Assembly (NCBI RefSeq): GCF_015645445.1
Contig: NZ_JADOGI010000108.1
Coordinates: 1 to 34,986 of the forward strand
Direction of reading: 5' to 3'
Length of the DNA: 34,986 nt
Source: Nonomuraea cypriaca
GTDB lineage: Bacteria; Actinomycetota; Actinomycetes; Streptosporangiales; Streptosporangiaceae
The notes beneath the pieces were generated by a model. That model worked only from the letters and a program-made list of their open reading frames with translations. It was not told the DNA's origin and ran no database searches. A program made the translations under genes and the position numbers. Positions 1 through 7,142 of the stretch are shown here, in pieces; within the stretch, counting starts at the first letter, position 1, and each line of letters begins with the position of its first letter.

Positions 1-668
1 AGCACGACCTGATCCGCGAGCGCATCGTACGGGCGGCCATCGAGATCGCCGACGCCGACGGGCTGCAGGAGGTGACCATGCGCTCGGTCGCGGGCCGGCT
101 CGGCCTGGCCACCATGTCGCTCTACCGCCACGTCGGCGGCAAGGACGACCTGGTCATGCTGATGGCCGACGCCGTGATCGAGGAGTTTCCGCTGCCCGAG
201 GCGCCGCCGGACGGCTGGCGGGCCAGACTGGAGATCTTCGCCCGCCTGCAGTGGGCCACCTACCGCGCCCACCCGTGGATGGCCGGGATCGCCTCACTGA
301 CCCGGCCGCTCCCCGCCGCCGGCCTGCTCCAATACACCGAGTGGACCCTGGTGGCGCTGGAGGGGACCGAGCTGGACGCCACCACGAAGATGTACGTGAA
401 CATCCTGCTCTACAGCTACGTGCAGGGCATCGCCGCCCACCTCGAGTTGGAGGCGCGGGCCCGCACCTCGACCGGGATCACCGGCGACGAATGGGTGGCC
501 CAGCGGATGCACGAGATGCGCTACGTCACCGAGTCCGGCCGCTATCCCGCCTTCGTCGAAGCCATGGCCGAGATGGACGGCGACTTCGACCTCGACCTGG
601 ACCGGCTCTTCGAGTTCGGGCTCGACCCGCTGCTCGACGGCCTCGCCACGGTGATCGAGGGGCGTTAG
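1..668 (+). CDS. TetR family transcriptional regulator (5' end outside window)
   Basis: The reading frame is open from base 3 at the left edge, so the true start is outside the window. An internal GTG at 72 is in the middle of the helix-turn-helix and is not the start. The N-terminal part reads as a TetR DNA-binding domain (AAIEIADADG, then VAGRLGLATMSLYRHVGGKDDL, the usual helix-turn-helix and recognition helix). The rest resembles the tetracycline-repressor-type ligand-binding domain. The ligand and targets are unknown. Its stop overlaps the stop of the convergent AlaX gene by four bases (TTAG shared by both strands). The family call is secure; any specific role is not. Confidence 0.9.
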   Translation, partial: HDLIRERIVRAAIEIADADGLQEVTMRSVAGRLGLATMSLYRHVGGKDDLVMLMADAVIEEFPLPEAPPDGWRARLEIFARLQWATYRAHPWMAGIASLTRPLPAAGLLQYTEWTLVALEGTELDATTKMYVNILLYSYVQGIAAHLELEARARTSTGITGDEWVAQRMHEMRYVTESGRYPAFVEAMAEMDGDFDLDLDRLFEFGLDPLLDGLATVIEGR

Positions 669-1399
669 CCGGAGATCTGGATGCGCAGGCGGCGGAAGCC
701 GCGCCCCTTGCTCTCGACCTTGGCGACCTTGATGTGCCCGATCTGCTTGGTCGAGGCCACGTGGGTGCCGCCGTCGGCCTGGGTGTCGAGCCCGACGATG
801 TCGACGACGCGTACGTCCTGGACGGTCTCCGGCACCAGGTTGGTGGCCGTGCGGATGATGTCGGGGATCTGGAACGCCTCCTCGCGCGGCAGGACCCGCA
901 CGTCGATGCGCCGGTCGGCGACGACCTCGGCGTTGCACGCGTCCTCGACCGCCTCCTTGAACCCCGGAGGCACCTCGGGCAGGTTGAAGTCCATCCGCGC
1001 GGTGAGCTCGTCCATGTTGCCGCCGGTGACGAGGCAGCCGTAGTCCCTGAACACCACTCCGCAGAGCACGTGCAGCCCCGAGTGCGTACGCATCAGGGCC
1101 GAGCGCCGCTCGTCGGCCACCGCCGCCGTGACCACGGTGCCCACGGGCGGGACCGGGTCGCCCTCCGCCGGGATGAGGTAGAGGTCGTCGCCCTTGCGCG
1201 CACCGACGATCCGGGTCTCGACGCCCTGCCAGATCAGAACGCCTTGATCCGCCGGTTGGCCGCCCCCACCCGGATAGAATGCCGACCGGCTCAGCACGAC
1301 TCCCTCAGGCGTCGCGTCCAGCACGACGGCCTCGAAGTCGCGCAGGCTCTGGTCGGACAGTTCCAGCCGCTGAGTGCGCCCGTGGAGGTCATGGGTCAT
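665..1399 (-). CDS. Alanyl-tRNA editing protein, AlaX type
   Basis: A stand-alone homolog of the AlaRS editing domain, 244 aa. The family hydrolyses Ser- or Gly-mischarged tRNA-Ala in trans in the cytoplasm. Visible signatures are the N-terminal FYPGGGGQPADQG segment, the zinc-site THSGLHVL (HxxxH) motif, and the C-terminal DTQADGGTHV segment, where the family normally supplies further zinc ligands (CxxxH type); here Q replaces the usual Cys and the His is kept. The length fits AlaX-M/L forms lacking the aminoacylation core. The start ATG at 1399 lies 27 bases from the divergent lipoprotein start at 1427, so their promoters must overlap. It is convergent with the TetR gene. Confidence 0.9.
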   Translation of the reverse strand: MTHDLHGRTQRLELSDQSLRDFEAVVLDATPEGVVLSRSAFYPGGGGQPADQGVLIWQGVETRIVGARKGDDLYLIPAEGDPVPPVGTVVTAAVADERRSALMRTHSGLHVLCGVVFRDYGCLVTGGNMDELTARMDFNLPEVPPGFKEAVEDACNAEVVADRRIDVRVLPREEAFQIPDIIRTATNLVPETVQDVRVVDIVGLDTQADGGTHVASTKQIGHIKVAKVESKGRGFRRLRIQISG

Positions 1400-1426
1400 A
1401 TCGGCAGCCTAGTGCCCCGAGGTCGT

Positions 1427-2089
1427 ATGCGGACGCGTCACAGAATCGCACCGGTGATCGTGGTGATGGCGCTGCTCACCGGAGGCTGTGACGGCGGCAT
1501 TCGCGGCGCTCCGACGCCCGCGCTCGCCCGGCCGGCGCCGCCGGTGATGATGTTCCTGGGCGACAGCTACACGGTCGGTTCCGGGCCGGTGCGCTCGTGG
1601 CAGACGTACGCGTCGGAGACTGCGCGGCTGATGGGCTCGCAGCCGATCATCGCCGGCGCGGGCGGCACGGGCTACGTCAACGAGGGCCGCGTCGGGCGGA
1701 CGTTCCGGCGTTCGTTCGAGGTGCAGTTGGCCTGGCGCCCGGCGCCCGACCTGCTGGTCATCTCGGGGGGTCACAACGACCGGCGCTGGAGCACCCGGCG
1801 CGTGCGCCAGGCCGCCACGACCCTGCTCAGGGAGGTGCGCGGCCACTGGCCGGCCACCAGGATCGTCATGGTCGGCCCCATCTGGCTGAACGGCGCGCCG
1901 CCGAAGGGCTACCGGGTGCGCGACGTCCTGGCGGAGGTGGCCGGCGCGGCGGGGGTGCGCTTCCTCGACCCCCTGCGCAGGCGGTGGGTCACGGGAGAGC
2001 CGTCGGAGGTGCTGCTGCCCGATGGTGTGCATCCCACGCTGGCCGGCCATGAGCGGCTCGCCGCGTGGCTGGCGGCCGAGCTCTCCTGA
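1427..2089 (+). CDS. Secreted SGNH/GDSL-type hydrolase, possible lipoprotein
   Basis: A 220-aa protein with a basic N-terminus, a hydrophobic stretch and LTGGC near residue 20. This is either a weak lipobox or the end of an ordinary signal peptide. SGNH blocks are visible: GDSYTVG with the nucleophile Ser, GGHND as the Asn block, and DGVHPTLAGH as the Asp/His block. It should be an extracytoplasmic esterase or acyl-hydrolase; the substrate is not deducible. The ATG at 1427 is chosen because GAGG lies four bases upstream and the signal peptide begins there. The frame is open much further upstream, but that part runs antisense to AlaX and is not coding. The stop abuts the convergent DUF2516 gene. 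Confidence 0.85.
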   Translation: MRTRHRIAPVIVVMALLTGGCDGGIRGAPTPALARPAPPVMMFLGDSYTVGSGPVRSWQTYASETARLMGSQPIIAGAGGTGYVNEGRVGRTFRRSFEVQLAWRPAPDLLVISGGHNDRRWSTRRVRQAATTLLREVRGHWPATRIVMVGPIWLNGAPPKGYRVRDVLAEVAGAAGVRFLDPLRRRWVTGEPSEVLLPDGVHPTLAGHERLAAWLAAELS

Positions 2090-2476
2090 TCACCAGGGGC
2101 CGTAGGGGCCGCCGCTGTTGCCCCGGCCGCCCATGCCCTTGACGGCGGGCTTGACGTCCACGATGTAGACGGTGGCCGCGATGACGGCGATGATCGAGAA
2201 GATGCCCAGGCCGATGCCGATGAATTGTGCGCCGCCGAAGAACATGAAGGCGTTGAAGTAGCTCCACGCGCCCGCGCCTGAGAACAGGGTCGCCAGCACG
2301 AGGATCAGCAGCCAGATGTTCTTCTGCAGCTTGCCCGCCGAGACGAACGCGGGGGTCGGCACGCGGATCGCGTGCACGAGCGCGTAGACCGACATGCCGA
2401 AGATGATGGCGGCGAGCACCAGGAAGAGGAAATTGAATACGCCATTGATCAGGTTCATGTTGTTGGCTCCGCCCAA
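2090..2476 (-). CDS. DUF2516 family membrane protein
   Basis: A 128-aa protein with about three hydrophobic segments (roughly residues 12-35, 49-68 and 77-103) and a Gly-rich C-terminal tail ending GGPYGPW. This matches the actinobacterial DUF2516 family. Its place downstream of hbhA and its XRE regulator is the same as Rv0476 after Rv0474-Rv0475 in M. tuberculosis, which supports the call. An alternative start is the ATG at 2458 (MNLING). The function is unknown. A hairpin at 2543-2588 separates it from hbhA, so it may be transcribed separately. Confidence 0.85.
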   Translation of the reverse strand: MGGANNMNLINGVFNFLFLVLAAIIFGMSVYALVHAIRVPTPAFVSAGKLQKNIWLLILVLATLFSGAGAWSYFNAFMFFGGAQFIGIGLGIFSIIAVIAATVYIVDVKPAVKGMGGRGNSGGPYGPW

Positions 2477-2542
2477 CGCCGCGATGAGATCGGCCCCAGC
2501 CTAATAGGCGGCCACGGCATGCGGGCACCCCCGAAGGGGAAG

Positions 2543-2588
2543 GCCCGCCTCCCGCACCGGGAGGAACCTGCGTGTGCGGAAGGCGGGC
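2543..2588 (-). terminator. Hairpin terminator after the hbhA-like gene
   Basis: Arms 2543-2556 (GCCCGCCTCCCGCA) and 2575-2588 pair over 13 of 14 positions. It begins just past the hbhA stop in the direction of minus-strand transcription. Confidence 0.6.
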
Positions 2589-2600
2589 GCTGCCGCTGTC

Positions 2601-3023
2601 TCAGGCCTTGGCCTTGCTGGTCCGGGTGGTGGTGGTCCTGGGCTTCTTGACCGGCTTGGCGACGGGCGGCTCGGCGGTCTCCGACATCTCTTCGAGCTCG
2701 AGCGCGGCCTCGCCGGTGGTCTTGCTGACGACCTTGCGGCCGCGCGTGGCGAAGTCCTCGTAGACCTCGGTGGCCTTGTGACCGAGCTGGTCGGCGTATT
2801 CGCGGGCGCGCTCGGGGAACTCCCTGGCGAAGCCCTCGGCCTTGCCTGCGTATTCCCTGGCCCGCACCGGCAGGTCCTTGGCGAGGTCGGTGCGCCGCGT
2901 CTGCAGCTTCTGGAGCTGCTCGGGCAGCTCGCGGAGCTTCTCGACAGCGTAGTCGCCGGCACCGGCGACAGCGTAGAACGGCTTGGATTCGGTGAGCTTC
3001 TTCACCTCAGTGGCGAGCGTCAT
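2601..3023 (-). CDS. hbhA: Heparin-binding hemagglutinin (HbhA)-like protein
   Basis: A 140-aa helical protein. It begins with VKKLTESKPFYAVAGAGDYAVEKLRELPEQ, which is typical of HbhA. A long charged coiled-coil-like middle follows (residues about 30-90), then a Pro/Lys/Thr-rich tail ending RTSKAKA. In mycobacteria HbhA is a surface adhesin that binds glycosaminoglycans through a Lys/Ala/Pro tail. In this presumably environmental actinomycete a role at the cell envelope or in membrane organisation is more likely, which is inference. The tail here is shorter than in mycobacteria. The gene starts three bases after the XRE regulator stop, and its Shine-Dalgarno (AAGGAAGG) sits inside the regulator's last codons, so the two are cotranscribed. 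Confidence 0.8.
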   Translation of the reverse strand: MTLATEVKKLTESKPFYAVAGAGDYAVEKLRELPEQLQKLQTRRTDLAKDLPVRAREYAGKAEGFAREFPERAREYADQLGHKATEVYEDFATRGRKVVSKTTGEAALELEEMSETAEPPVAKPVKKPRTTTTRTSKAKA

Positions 3024-3026
3024 GGG

Positions 3027-3518
3027 TTAACCTTCCTTGGTTTCCTGGTTGACGTTGCCGTTGCGAGAGGTCGCCGCGTAAGGCTCGAGGGCGGCGAGAA
3101 AGTCCTCTGGCAGCGGCTCGTCGTCCGATTCGGAGTCGCGCCGAAGGCGAGCGTTCTGGGAGGTCTGCTCGTCTTCGGCGCGCTTCTCCTTGCGGAACGA
3201 CTCGTAGATATCGATCAGCACCTGGCGTTGCCGCTCGGTGAGATTCGTGTCGGCCCTGATCGCACTCATCACGTCGCTGGGCGGCTCGCGGTCCTCCATC
3301 AGGCCCGCCTGCACGTAGAGCGCCTGTGAGGAGATCCGCAGACCCTTGGCGATCTGGTTGAGGATCTCCGCGCTCGGCTTGCGCAGGCCGCGCTCGATCT
3401 GGCTCAGGTAGGGGTTGGAGACCCCCGCCGCCGCCGCGAGCTGGCGCAGCGAGATCTTCGCCTGCTGCCGCTGCTCGCGGATGTATTCACCGATCGAGCC
3501 GACTTTGGGTAGTGCCAT
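3027..3518 (-). CDS. XRE-family helix-turn-helix regulator upstream of hbhA
   Basis: A 163-aa protein from the ATG at 3518, which opens with MALPKVGSIGEYIREQRQQ. A longer frame up to 3575 is open but adds an atypical leader. The Cro/C1-type HTH is clear at residues about 10-65 (ISLRQLAAAAGVSNPYLSQIERG). After it comes a helical part (ALYVQAGLMEDREPP...LIDIYESFRKEKR) and an acidic tail. It matches Rv0474 in both sequence style and position before HbhA. It is probably the regulator of this small operon, which is inferred from position. Confidence 0.88.
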   Translation of the reverse strand: MALPKVGSIGEYIREQRQQAKISLRQLAAAAGVSNPYLSQIERGLRKPSAEILNQIAKGLRISSQALYVQAGLMEDREPPSDVMSAIRADTNLTERQRQVLIDIYESFRKEKRAEDEQTSQNARLRRDSESDDEPLPEDFLAALEPYAATSRNGNVNQETKEG

Positions 3519-3578
3519 GCGGATAGTCTGCCTCGCGGTGCTTGCAATTGCAAACGGGGCGATAAACCGCAGCAAGCA

Positions 3579-4484
3579 TCAGAGCTGGATAACCCACAGG
3601 AAGGGTGCGGCGGTGAGCAAAGTCACAGAAAGTGTGATGAAGCCATAACGCACTGACGTGGCCAGTTCTGGGCCCGGCTTGATCAGGCGGTCCACCCTGG
3701 CCATGACGTCGTGGGCGTGCACGCCGATCATGCCGTTCGGGGTCGGCATGGCGCCCGCCGTACCGAATCTGAGCAGCGCCGTCGCCAGCCTGCGCGGCGA
3801 GCAGTAGCGCCGGGCGCGGTCGTCGGCGGCCATCTCGATGAGCAGCTCCACCTGCGCGTGCGCGTCGGCGACCACCTTCGACCAGGGGAGCGCCCTGCGC
3901 AGCGCGGCGAACGGCAGCAGCACCAGGTCATGGCGCTCGCGTACGTGCGCCGCCTCGTGCGCGAGCACGGCCGCCAGCTCGTCCTCCGACAGCAGCTTGA
4001 GCGCGCCCTCGCTCACCACGACCTGCGAGCGCAGCCCCGGCACGCAGTAGGCCGTCGCGCCCGGATGGTCGAGCACCCGCACGCCCGGCACGCCGGGGTC
4101 GTCGCGGGCGATCAGCGCGAGCAGCACGCGGTGCCGCCGGCGGGCCCGCAACGTCTGCACGCCCGCCGTGACCAGCACGACGACCAGGACGGCGAGCGAG
4201 GTGATGCCCGCGATCATGGCCAGCACGTGCAACGCGTCCCAGGGCTCCAGCGGCGCCTCGCCCCGCGCGAACGCGATGAGCCCCGGCAACACGCTCACCT
4301 TGTAGGGCTCGACCGCGTACGCCAGCATGGCGCCGGTCGTGGCCAGACCCCAGGCCAGGCCCAGGGACTGCCAGAGAATGATGGCCAGCCGGGGGGCACG
4401 CGAGGTCCACCGGGCGGTGGTGAAACGCCAGGAGCCGAGCGCGCACGCCATGGCGAGCGCGGCCAGCGACGCTGCCGTGATCAC
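3579..4484 (-). CDS. M56 family (BlaR1-type) membrane metallopeptidase
   Basis: A 301-aa protein with hydrophobic segments at the N-terminus (two to three before residue 110) and one at the C-terminus. Between them is a cytoplasmic zinc protease domain with HEAAH (HExxH), followed about 40 residues later by EMAADDRA, which supplies the third ligand Glu. M56 proteins such as BlaR1 cleave a cognate BlaI-type repressor after sensing a signal. No C-terminal penicillin-binding sensor domain is present, so the signal is unknown. The GTG start overlaps the BlaI stop (GTGA), giving tight translational coupling with the repressor gene. Confidence 0.9.
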   Translation of the reverse strand: MITAASLAALAMACALGSWRFTTARWTSRAPRLAIILWQSLGLAWGLATTGAMLAYAVEPYKVSVLPGLIAFARGEAPLEPWDALHVLAMIAGITSLAVLVVVLVTAGVQTLRARRRHRVLLALIARDDPGVPGVRVLDHPGATAYCVPGLRSQVVVSEGALKLLSEDELAAVLAHEAAHVRERHDLVLLPFAALRRALPWSKVVADAHAQVELLIEMAADDRARRYCSPRRLATALLRFGTAGAMPTPNGMIGVHAHDVMARVDRLIKPGPELATSVRYGFITLSVTLLTAAPFLWVIQL

Positions 4485-4837
4485 TCTTCCTCCAGCTCCG
4501 TGAGGGCTCTGCGCAGGATCTCCGCCTCGGGGCCGGACACGGCCTGGGCGAAGCGGGTCAGGGCGGCCGATCGGTCACCCGTCAGGTCCAAGGCTTCCAG
4601 CATAAGCTCGGCGATGTACGAGTCACGGCTTTCGGCGGGTTCATACCTCCACGCGCGGCCGTCACGGGTCCGCTCGAGGAAGCCCTTGCGGGTGAGACGG
4701 TCGAGCACGGTCATCACCGTGGTCGGGGCGAGGTCGCGGTCGGCGATCAGCCTGCCGACCTCGCGCGCGGTCAGCGCGCCACTCTCCGCCCAGAGGATGT
4801 CCATGATGCTGCGCTCAAGCTCGCCAAGACCCTTCAC
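4481..4837 (-). CDS. BlaI/MecI/CopY family repressor
   Basis: A 118-aa winged-helix repressor. It has the expected start GLGELERSIMDILW, a DNA-binding helix region (LTAREVGRLIADRDLAPTTVMTVLDRLTRKGFLERTRDGRAWRYEP) and a C-terminal dimerisation part. BlaI proteins are inactivated by cleavage by their M56 partner, which is the next gene here. I chose the GTG at 4837. A -10 box (TACTCT on the minus strand, 4850-4845) lies seven bases before it, which suggests a leaderless mRNA. A dyad at 4851-4869 directly upstream is the likely operator. No beta-lactamase gene is nearby. Confidence 0.9.
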   Translation of the reverse strand: MKGLGELERSIMDILWAESGALTAREVGRLIADRDLAPTTVMTVLDRLTRKGFLERTRDGRAWRYEPAESRDSYIAELMLEALDLTGDRSAALTRFAQAVSGPEAEILRRALTELEEE

Positions 4838-4850
4838 GTCCTTCAGAGTA

Positions 4851-4869
4851 GCTCTACGACGTGTCGAGC
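4851..4869. promoter_or_regulatory. Candidate BlaI operator between blaI-type and macro-domain genes
   Basis: A 19-bp imperfect palindrome with arms GCTCnAC and GTnGAGC (12 of 19 positions symmetric, counting the whole site). It lies just upstream of the blaI -10 box. It also falls in the expected -35 region of the divergent macro-domain gene, whose own -10 candidate is GATGCT at 4880-4885. One bound dimer could control both directions. No second copy was found to confirm it. Confidence 0.5.
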
Positions 4870-4891
4870 TGGCATCCGGGATGCTGGTGAG

Positions 4892-5395
4892 ATGGATATC
4901 ACGCTGGTCCGAGGCGACATCACCGAACAACGGGCGGACGCCATCGTGAACGCCGCCAACTCCTCGCTCATGGGCGGGGGAGGCGTGGACGGCGCCATCC
5001 ACCGCCGTGGCGGGCCCGAGATCCTGGAGGAGTGCAGGAGACTGCGCGCCTCCCGATACGGCGGGGGACTGCCCACCGGCCAGGCGGTCGCCACGACGGC
5101 CGGGCGGCTGCCCGCGCGGTGGGTCATCCACACGGTGGGGCCGGTCCACTCGAGGTCGGAGGACCGCTCCGAGCTGCTGGCGTCGTGCTACCGCGAGTCG
5201 CTGCGGGTGGCCGACTCGCTGGGGGCGACCTCGGTGGCCTTCCCCGCGATCTCGGCCGGCCTCTACGGCTGGCCCATGGACGACGCCGCCAGGATCGCCG
5301 TCGAGACGGTGCGGCAGGCGGAGACGGCCGTGGAGCGGGTCACGTTCGTGCTGTTCGACGCCAAGGCCCACGCGGCATTCGAGGCGCGGCTCTGA
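4892..5395 (+). CDS. Macro-domain ADP-ribose-binding protein / O-acetyl-ADP-ribose deacetylase-like
   Basis: A 167-aa single macro domain of the YmdB/MacroD type. It begins ITLVRGDITEQRADAIVNAANSSL, then GGGGVDGAIHRRGG (ligand loop), and further on FPAISAGLYGWP (phosphate loop). Family members bind ADP-ribose and remove O-acetyl or mono-ADP-ribosyl groups. No Dar-type toxin gene is adjacent, so an antitoxin role is not indicated. The ATG at 4892 follows a -10-like GATGCT by six bases, so the mRNA may be leaderless. The last codons form the first unit of a 23-bp tandem repeat that continues past the stop. Confidence 0.92.
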   Translation: MDITLVRGDITEQRADAIVNAANSSLMGGGGVDGAIHRRGGPEILEECRRLRASRYGGGLPTGQAVATTAGRLPARWVIHTVGPVHSRSEDRSELLASCYRESLRVADSLGATSVAFPAISAGLYGWPMDDAARIAVETVRQAETAVERVTFVLFDAKAHAAFEARL

Positions 5396-5465
5396 CCACC
5401 GCTCAAGCGCGGCTCTGACACCGGCTGAAGCGCGGCCCTGACCTCAGCTGAAGCGCGGCTCCGGC
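5378..5465 (+). repeat. Tandem 23-bp repeat copying the 3' end of the macro gene
   Basis: The core GCGCGGCTCTGAC recurs with exact 23-bp spacing, at 5385, 5408 and (with one change) 5431; a fourth, diverged unit starts at 5447. The first copy is the end of the coding sequence including its TGA. Because 23 is not a multiple of three, each unit moves the frame. Confidence 0.75.
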
Positions 5466-5497
5466 TTCTGCGATCGGGCGCTACGGCCGGCCCGACC

Positions 5498-6292
5498 TCA
5501 GCGGTCGGGTGCCACCGCCGCCCAGGGGAGGGTGAGCTCGCCGAGTCGCCACCTGGCGGGGCCGCCCAGCGGCGGACGCACGGGCACGGGCCAGGTCCTG
5601 GCCAGCACGTCCACGGAGGCCAGCCACCGCTGCCGCGCCCCATGGGCGCCATAGGCCGCGCTGACCGCCCAGGCGTGGTCGAAGTCCCGCAGGAACGCGT
5701 GGATCCGCTCACCGGGCACGTTGCGGTGGATGAGGGTCTTCGGCAGCCGGTCGGCCAGGTCGGAAGGCCGCTCGAAGGCGTCGAACCGGGCGGAGAACGT
5801 GATCGTGGCGGGCCCTTCCCGCGACAGTCCCACCCAGACCGCCCGCCGCCCGTTCTCCGACGACGTGCCCTCGACCAGGACGCCGCCGGGAGCCAGCTTC
5901 GCGCGGAGCGTGTCCCAGCGGTGCCACGCCTGGGCCTCGCCGTACTGGCGCAGGACGTTGAACGCGCGTACCAGCGCAGGGGGCCGCGAGACCGGTAACT
6001 CGAAGCCGCCGAGCCGGAAGCTCAGCCCCTCCCGCTCGTACGGCTTGGCCGCCGCGACCCTGACCGGGTCGATCTCGATCCCCACGACCTCGACGTCCGG
6101 GACGATCAGGCGTAACCGGGTGAACAGCTCCAGCGTCGTGGCGTGCGAGGCGCCGTACCCGAGGTCCACCACCAACGGCCTGGCGGCGGCCCGGAGCGAC
6201 CCCGCGTGTACGGCGGCGAGCCAGCGGTCGGCGCGCCGCAACCGGTTGTGCCCGGTCGTACCCCGCGTGATCGCCCCGACCGGTTTACTCAC
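5498..6292 (-). CDS. Class I SAM-dependent methyltransferase
   Basis: A 264-aa protein with a Rossmann methyltransferase motif I, VVDLGYGASHATT (residues about 40-52), and an acidic motif VEVVGIEIDPVRV, followed by a loop and later strands. The substrate is unknown. The C-terminus has Trp-rich segments not typical of a specific subfamily I can name. It begins inside the end of the SDR gene (8-base overlap, 6285-6292), so the two minus-strand genes are translationally coupled. It converges with the macro-domain gene across the tandem repeat. Confidence 0.82.
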   Translation of the reverse strand: MSKPVGAITRGTTGHNRLRRADRWLAAVHAGSLRAAARPLVVDLGYGASHATTLELFTRLRLIVPDVEVVGIEIDPVRVAAAKPYEREGLSFRLGGFELPVSRPPALVRAFNVLRQYGEAQAWHRWDTLRAKLAPGGVLVEGTSSENGRRAVWVGLSREGPATITFSARFDAFERPSDLADRLPKTLIHRNVPGERIHAFLRDFDHAWAVSAAYGAHGARQRWLASVDVLARTWPVPVRPPLGGPARWRLGELTLPWAAVAPDR

Positions 6293-7028
6293 TGACGCGG
6301 TGCACCCTGTGCTGCGCGGCCTGGGCCCGGGGGCGGATGATCATGCGGTCGACGTTCACGTGGGCCGGGCGCGTCACGGACCAGGCGATCGCGTCGGCCA
6401 CGTCGTCCGGGCTCAACGGGCCTGGCACGCGCTCGTAGACGCGGGCCGCGGCCGCCTCGTCGCCGCGGAACCTGGTGACCGCGAACCCCTCGGACTTCAC
6501 CATGCCCGGCGCGATCTCGACGATCCGCACCGGCTGCCCGACCAACTCCAGGCGGAGCGTCTCGGTCATGGTGGCCTGGGCGTGCTTGGCTGAGGTGTAG
6601 CCGCCCCCGCCCTCGTACGACTCGTGCCCCGCCGTCGAGGTGAGCATCACGAGCACGCCGTCGCCCGACGCGATGAGTCCGGGCAGCAGCGCCTGGGTCA
6701 TACGCAGGGAACCCAGCACGTTCGTGTCGTACATCCGCTGCCAGTCGTCCACCCGCCCGTCCGCCACCGGTTCCAGACCGAAGGCGCCACCGGCGTTGTT
6801 GACCAGCACGTCGCACCGCTCCAGCGACCCGGCCAGCGCGTCGACCGACTCCTGCGAGGTCACATCGAGCGTCACCGGCCTGATCGAGGGCACGTCCGAG
6901 GCCAGCTTGTCCAGCCGCTCGCGACGCCGGGCGCCCGCCACCACGTCGTATCCCTCGGCGGCGAGCCGGCGCGCGGTCGCCGCGCCGATCCCGCTGCTCG
7001 CCCCGGTCACCACAGCCGTCTTCCGCAT
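6285..7028 (-). CDS. Short-chain dehydrogenase/reductase (SDR)
   Basis: A 247-aa classical SDR. Visible are TGASSGIG (cofactor loop), NNAG, a catalytic Ser in LTSTAG, the YTSAK catalytic Tyr/Lys pair, and PGMV. Arginines after the second strand (GARRRERL) suggest NADP(H) preference. The substrate is unknown. The ATG at 7028 (MRKTAVVTG) is chosen as the usual start just before the Rossmann strand; in-frame ATGs at 7037 and 7049 are alternatives. The gene is divergent from mshA with about 110 bp between them, and coupled to the methyltransferase downstream. Confidence 0.9.
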   Translation of the reverse strand: MRKTAVVTGASSGIGAATARRLAAEGYDVVAGARRRERLDKLASDVPSIRPVTLDVTSQESVDALAGSLERCDVLVNNAGGAFGLEPVADGRVDDWQRMYDTNVLGSLRMTQALLPGLIASGDGVLVMLTSTAGHESYEGGGGYTSAKHAQATMTETLRLELVGQPVRIVEIAPGMVKSEGFAVTRFRGDEAAAARVYERVPGPLSPDDVADAIAWSVTRPAHVNVDRMIIRPRAQAAQHRVHRVSE

Positions 7029-7142
7029 GCCGACCATCTTGCCAGGCATCTCCGGAATAGGAGTTCTGTACCCCAGTTGTGACTGAGTGTCGGGAATGTC
7101 GAAAAATTCTCGATGGTTGTTCCCGCTTGGAGGTGGTGCCGA

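Noticed and set aside
251..1426. Long open frame on the plus strand running into the SGNH hydrolase
   Set aside because: It overlaps TetR in another frame and is antisense to AlaX; the composition is Arg/Pro/Gly-rich as in shadow frames of GC-rich genes. Only the part from 1427 is real.
3579..4837. Beta-lactam resistance locus
   Set aside because: The BlaI-M56 pair lacks a penicillin-binding sensor domain and no beta-lactamase or PBP gene is adjacent.
4892..5395. DarT-DarG-type toxin-antitoxin pair based on the macro domain
   Set aside because: No DarT-like ADP-ribosyltransferase is next to it; the neighbours are BlaI and a methyltransferase.
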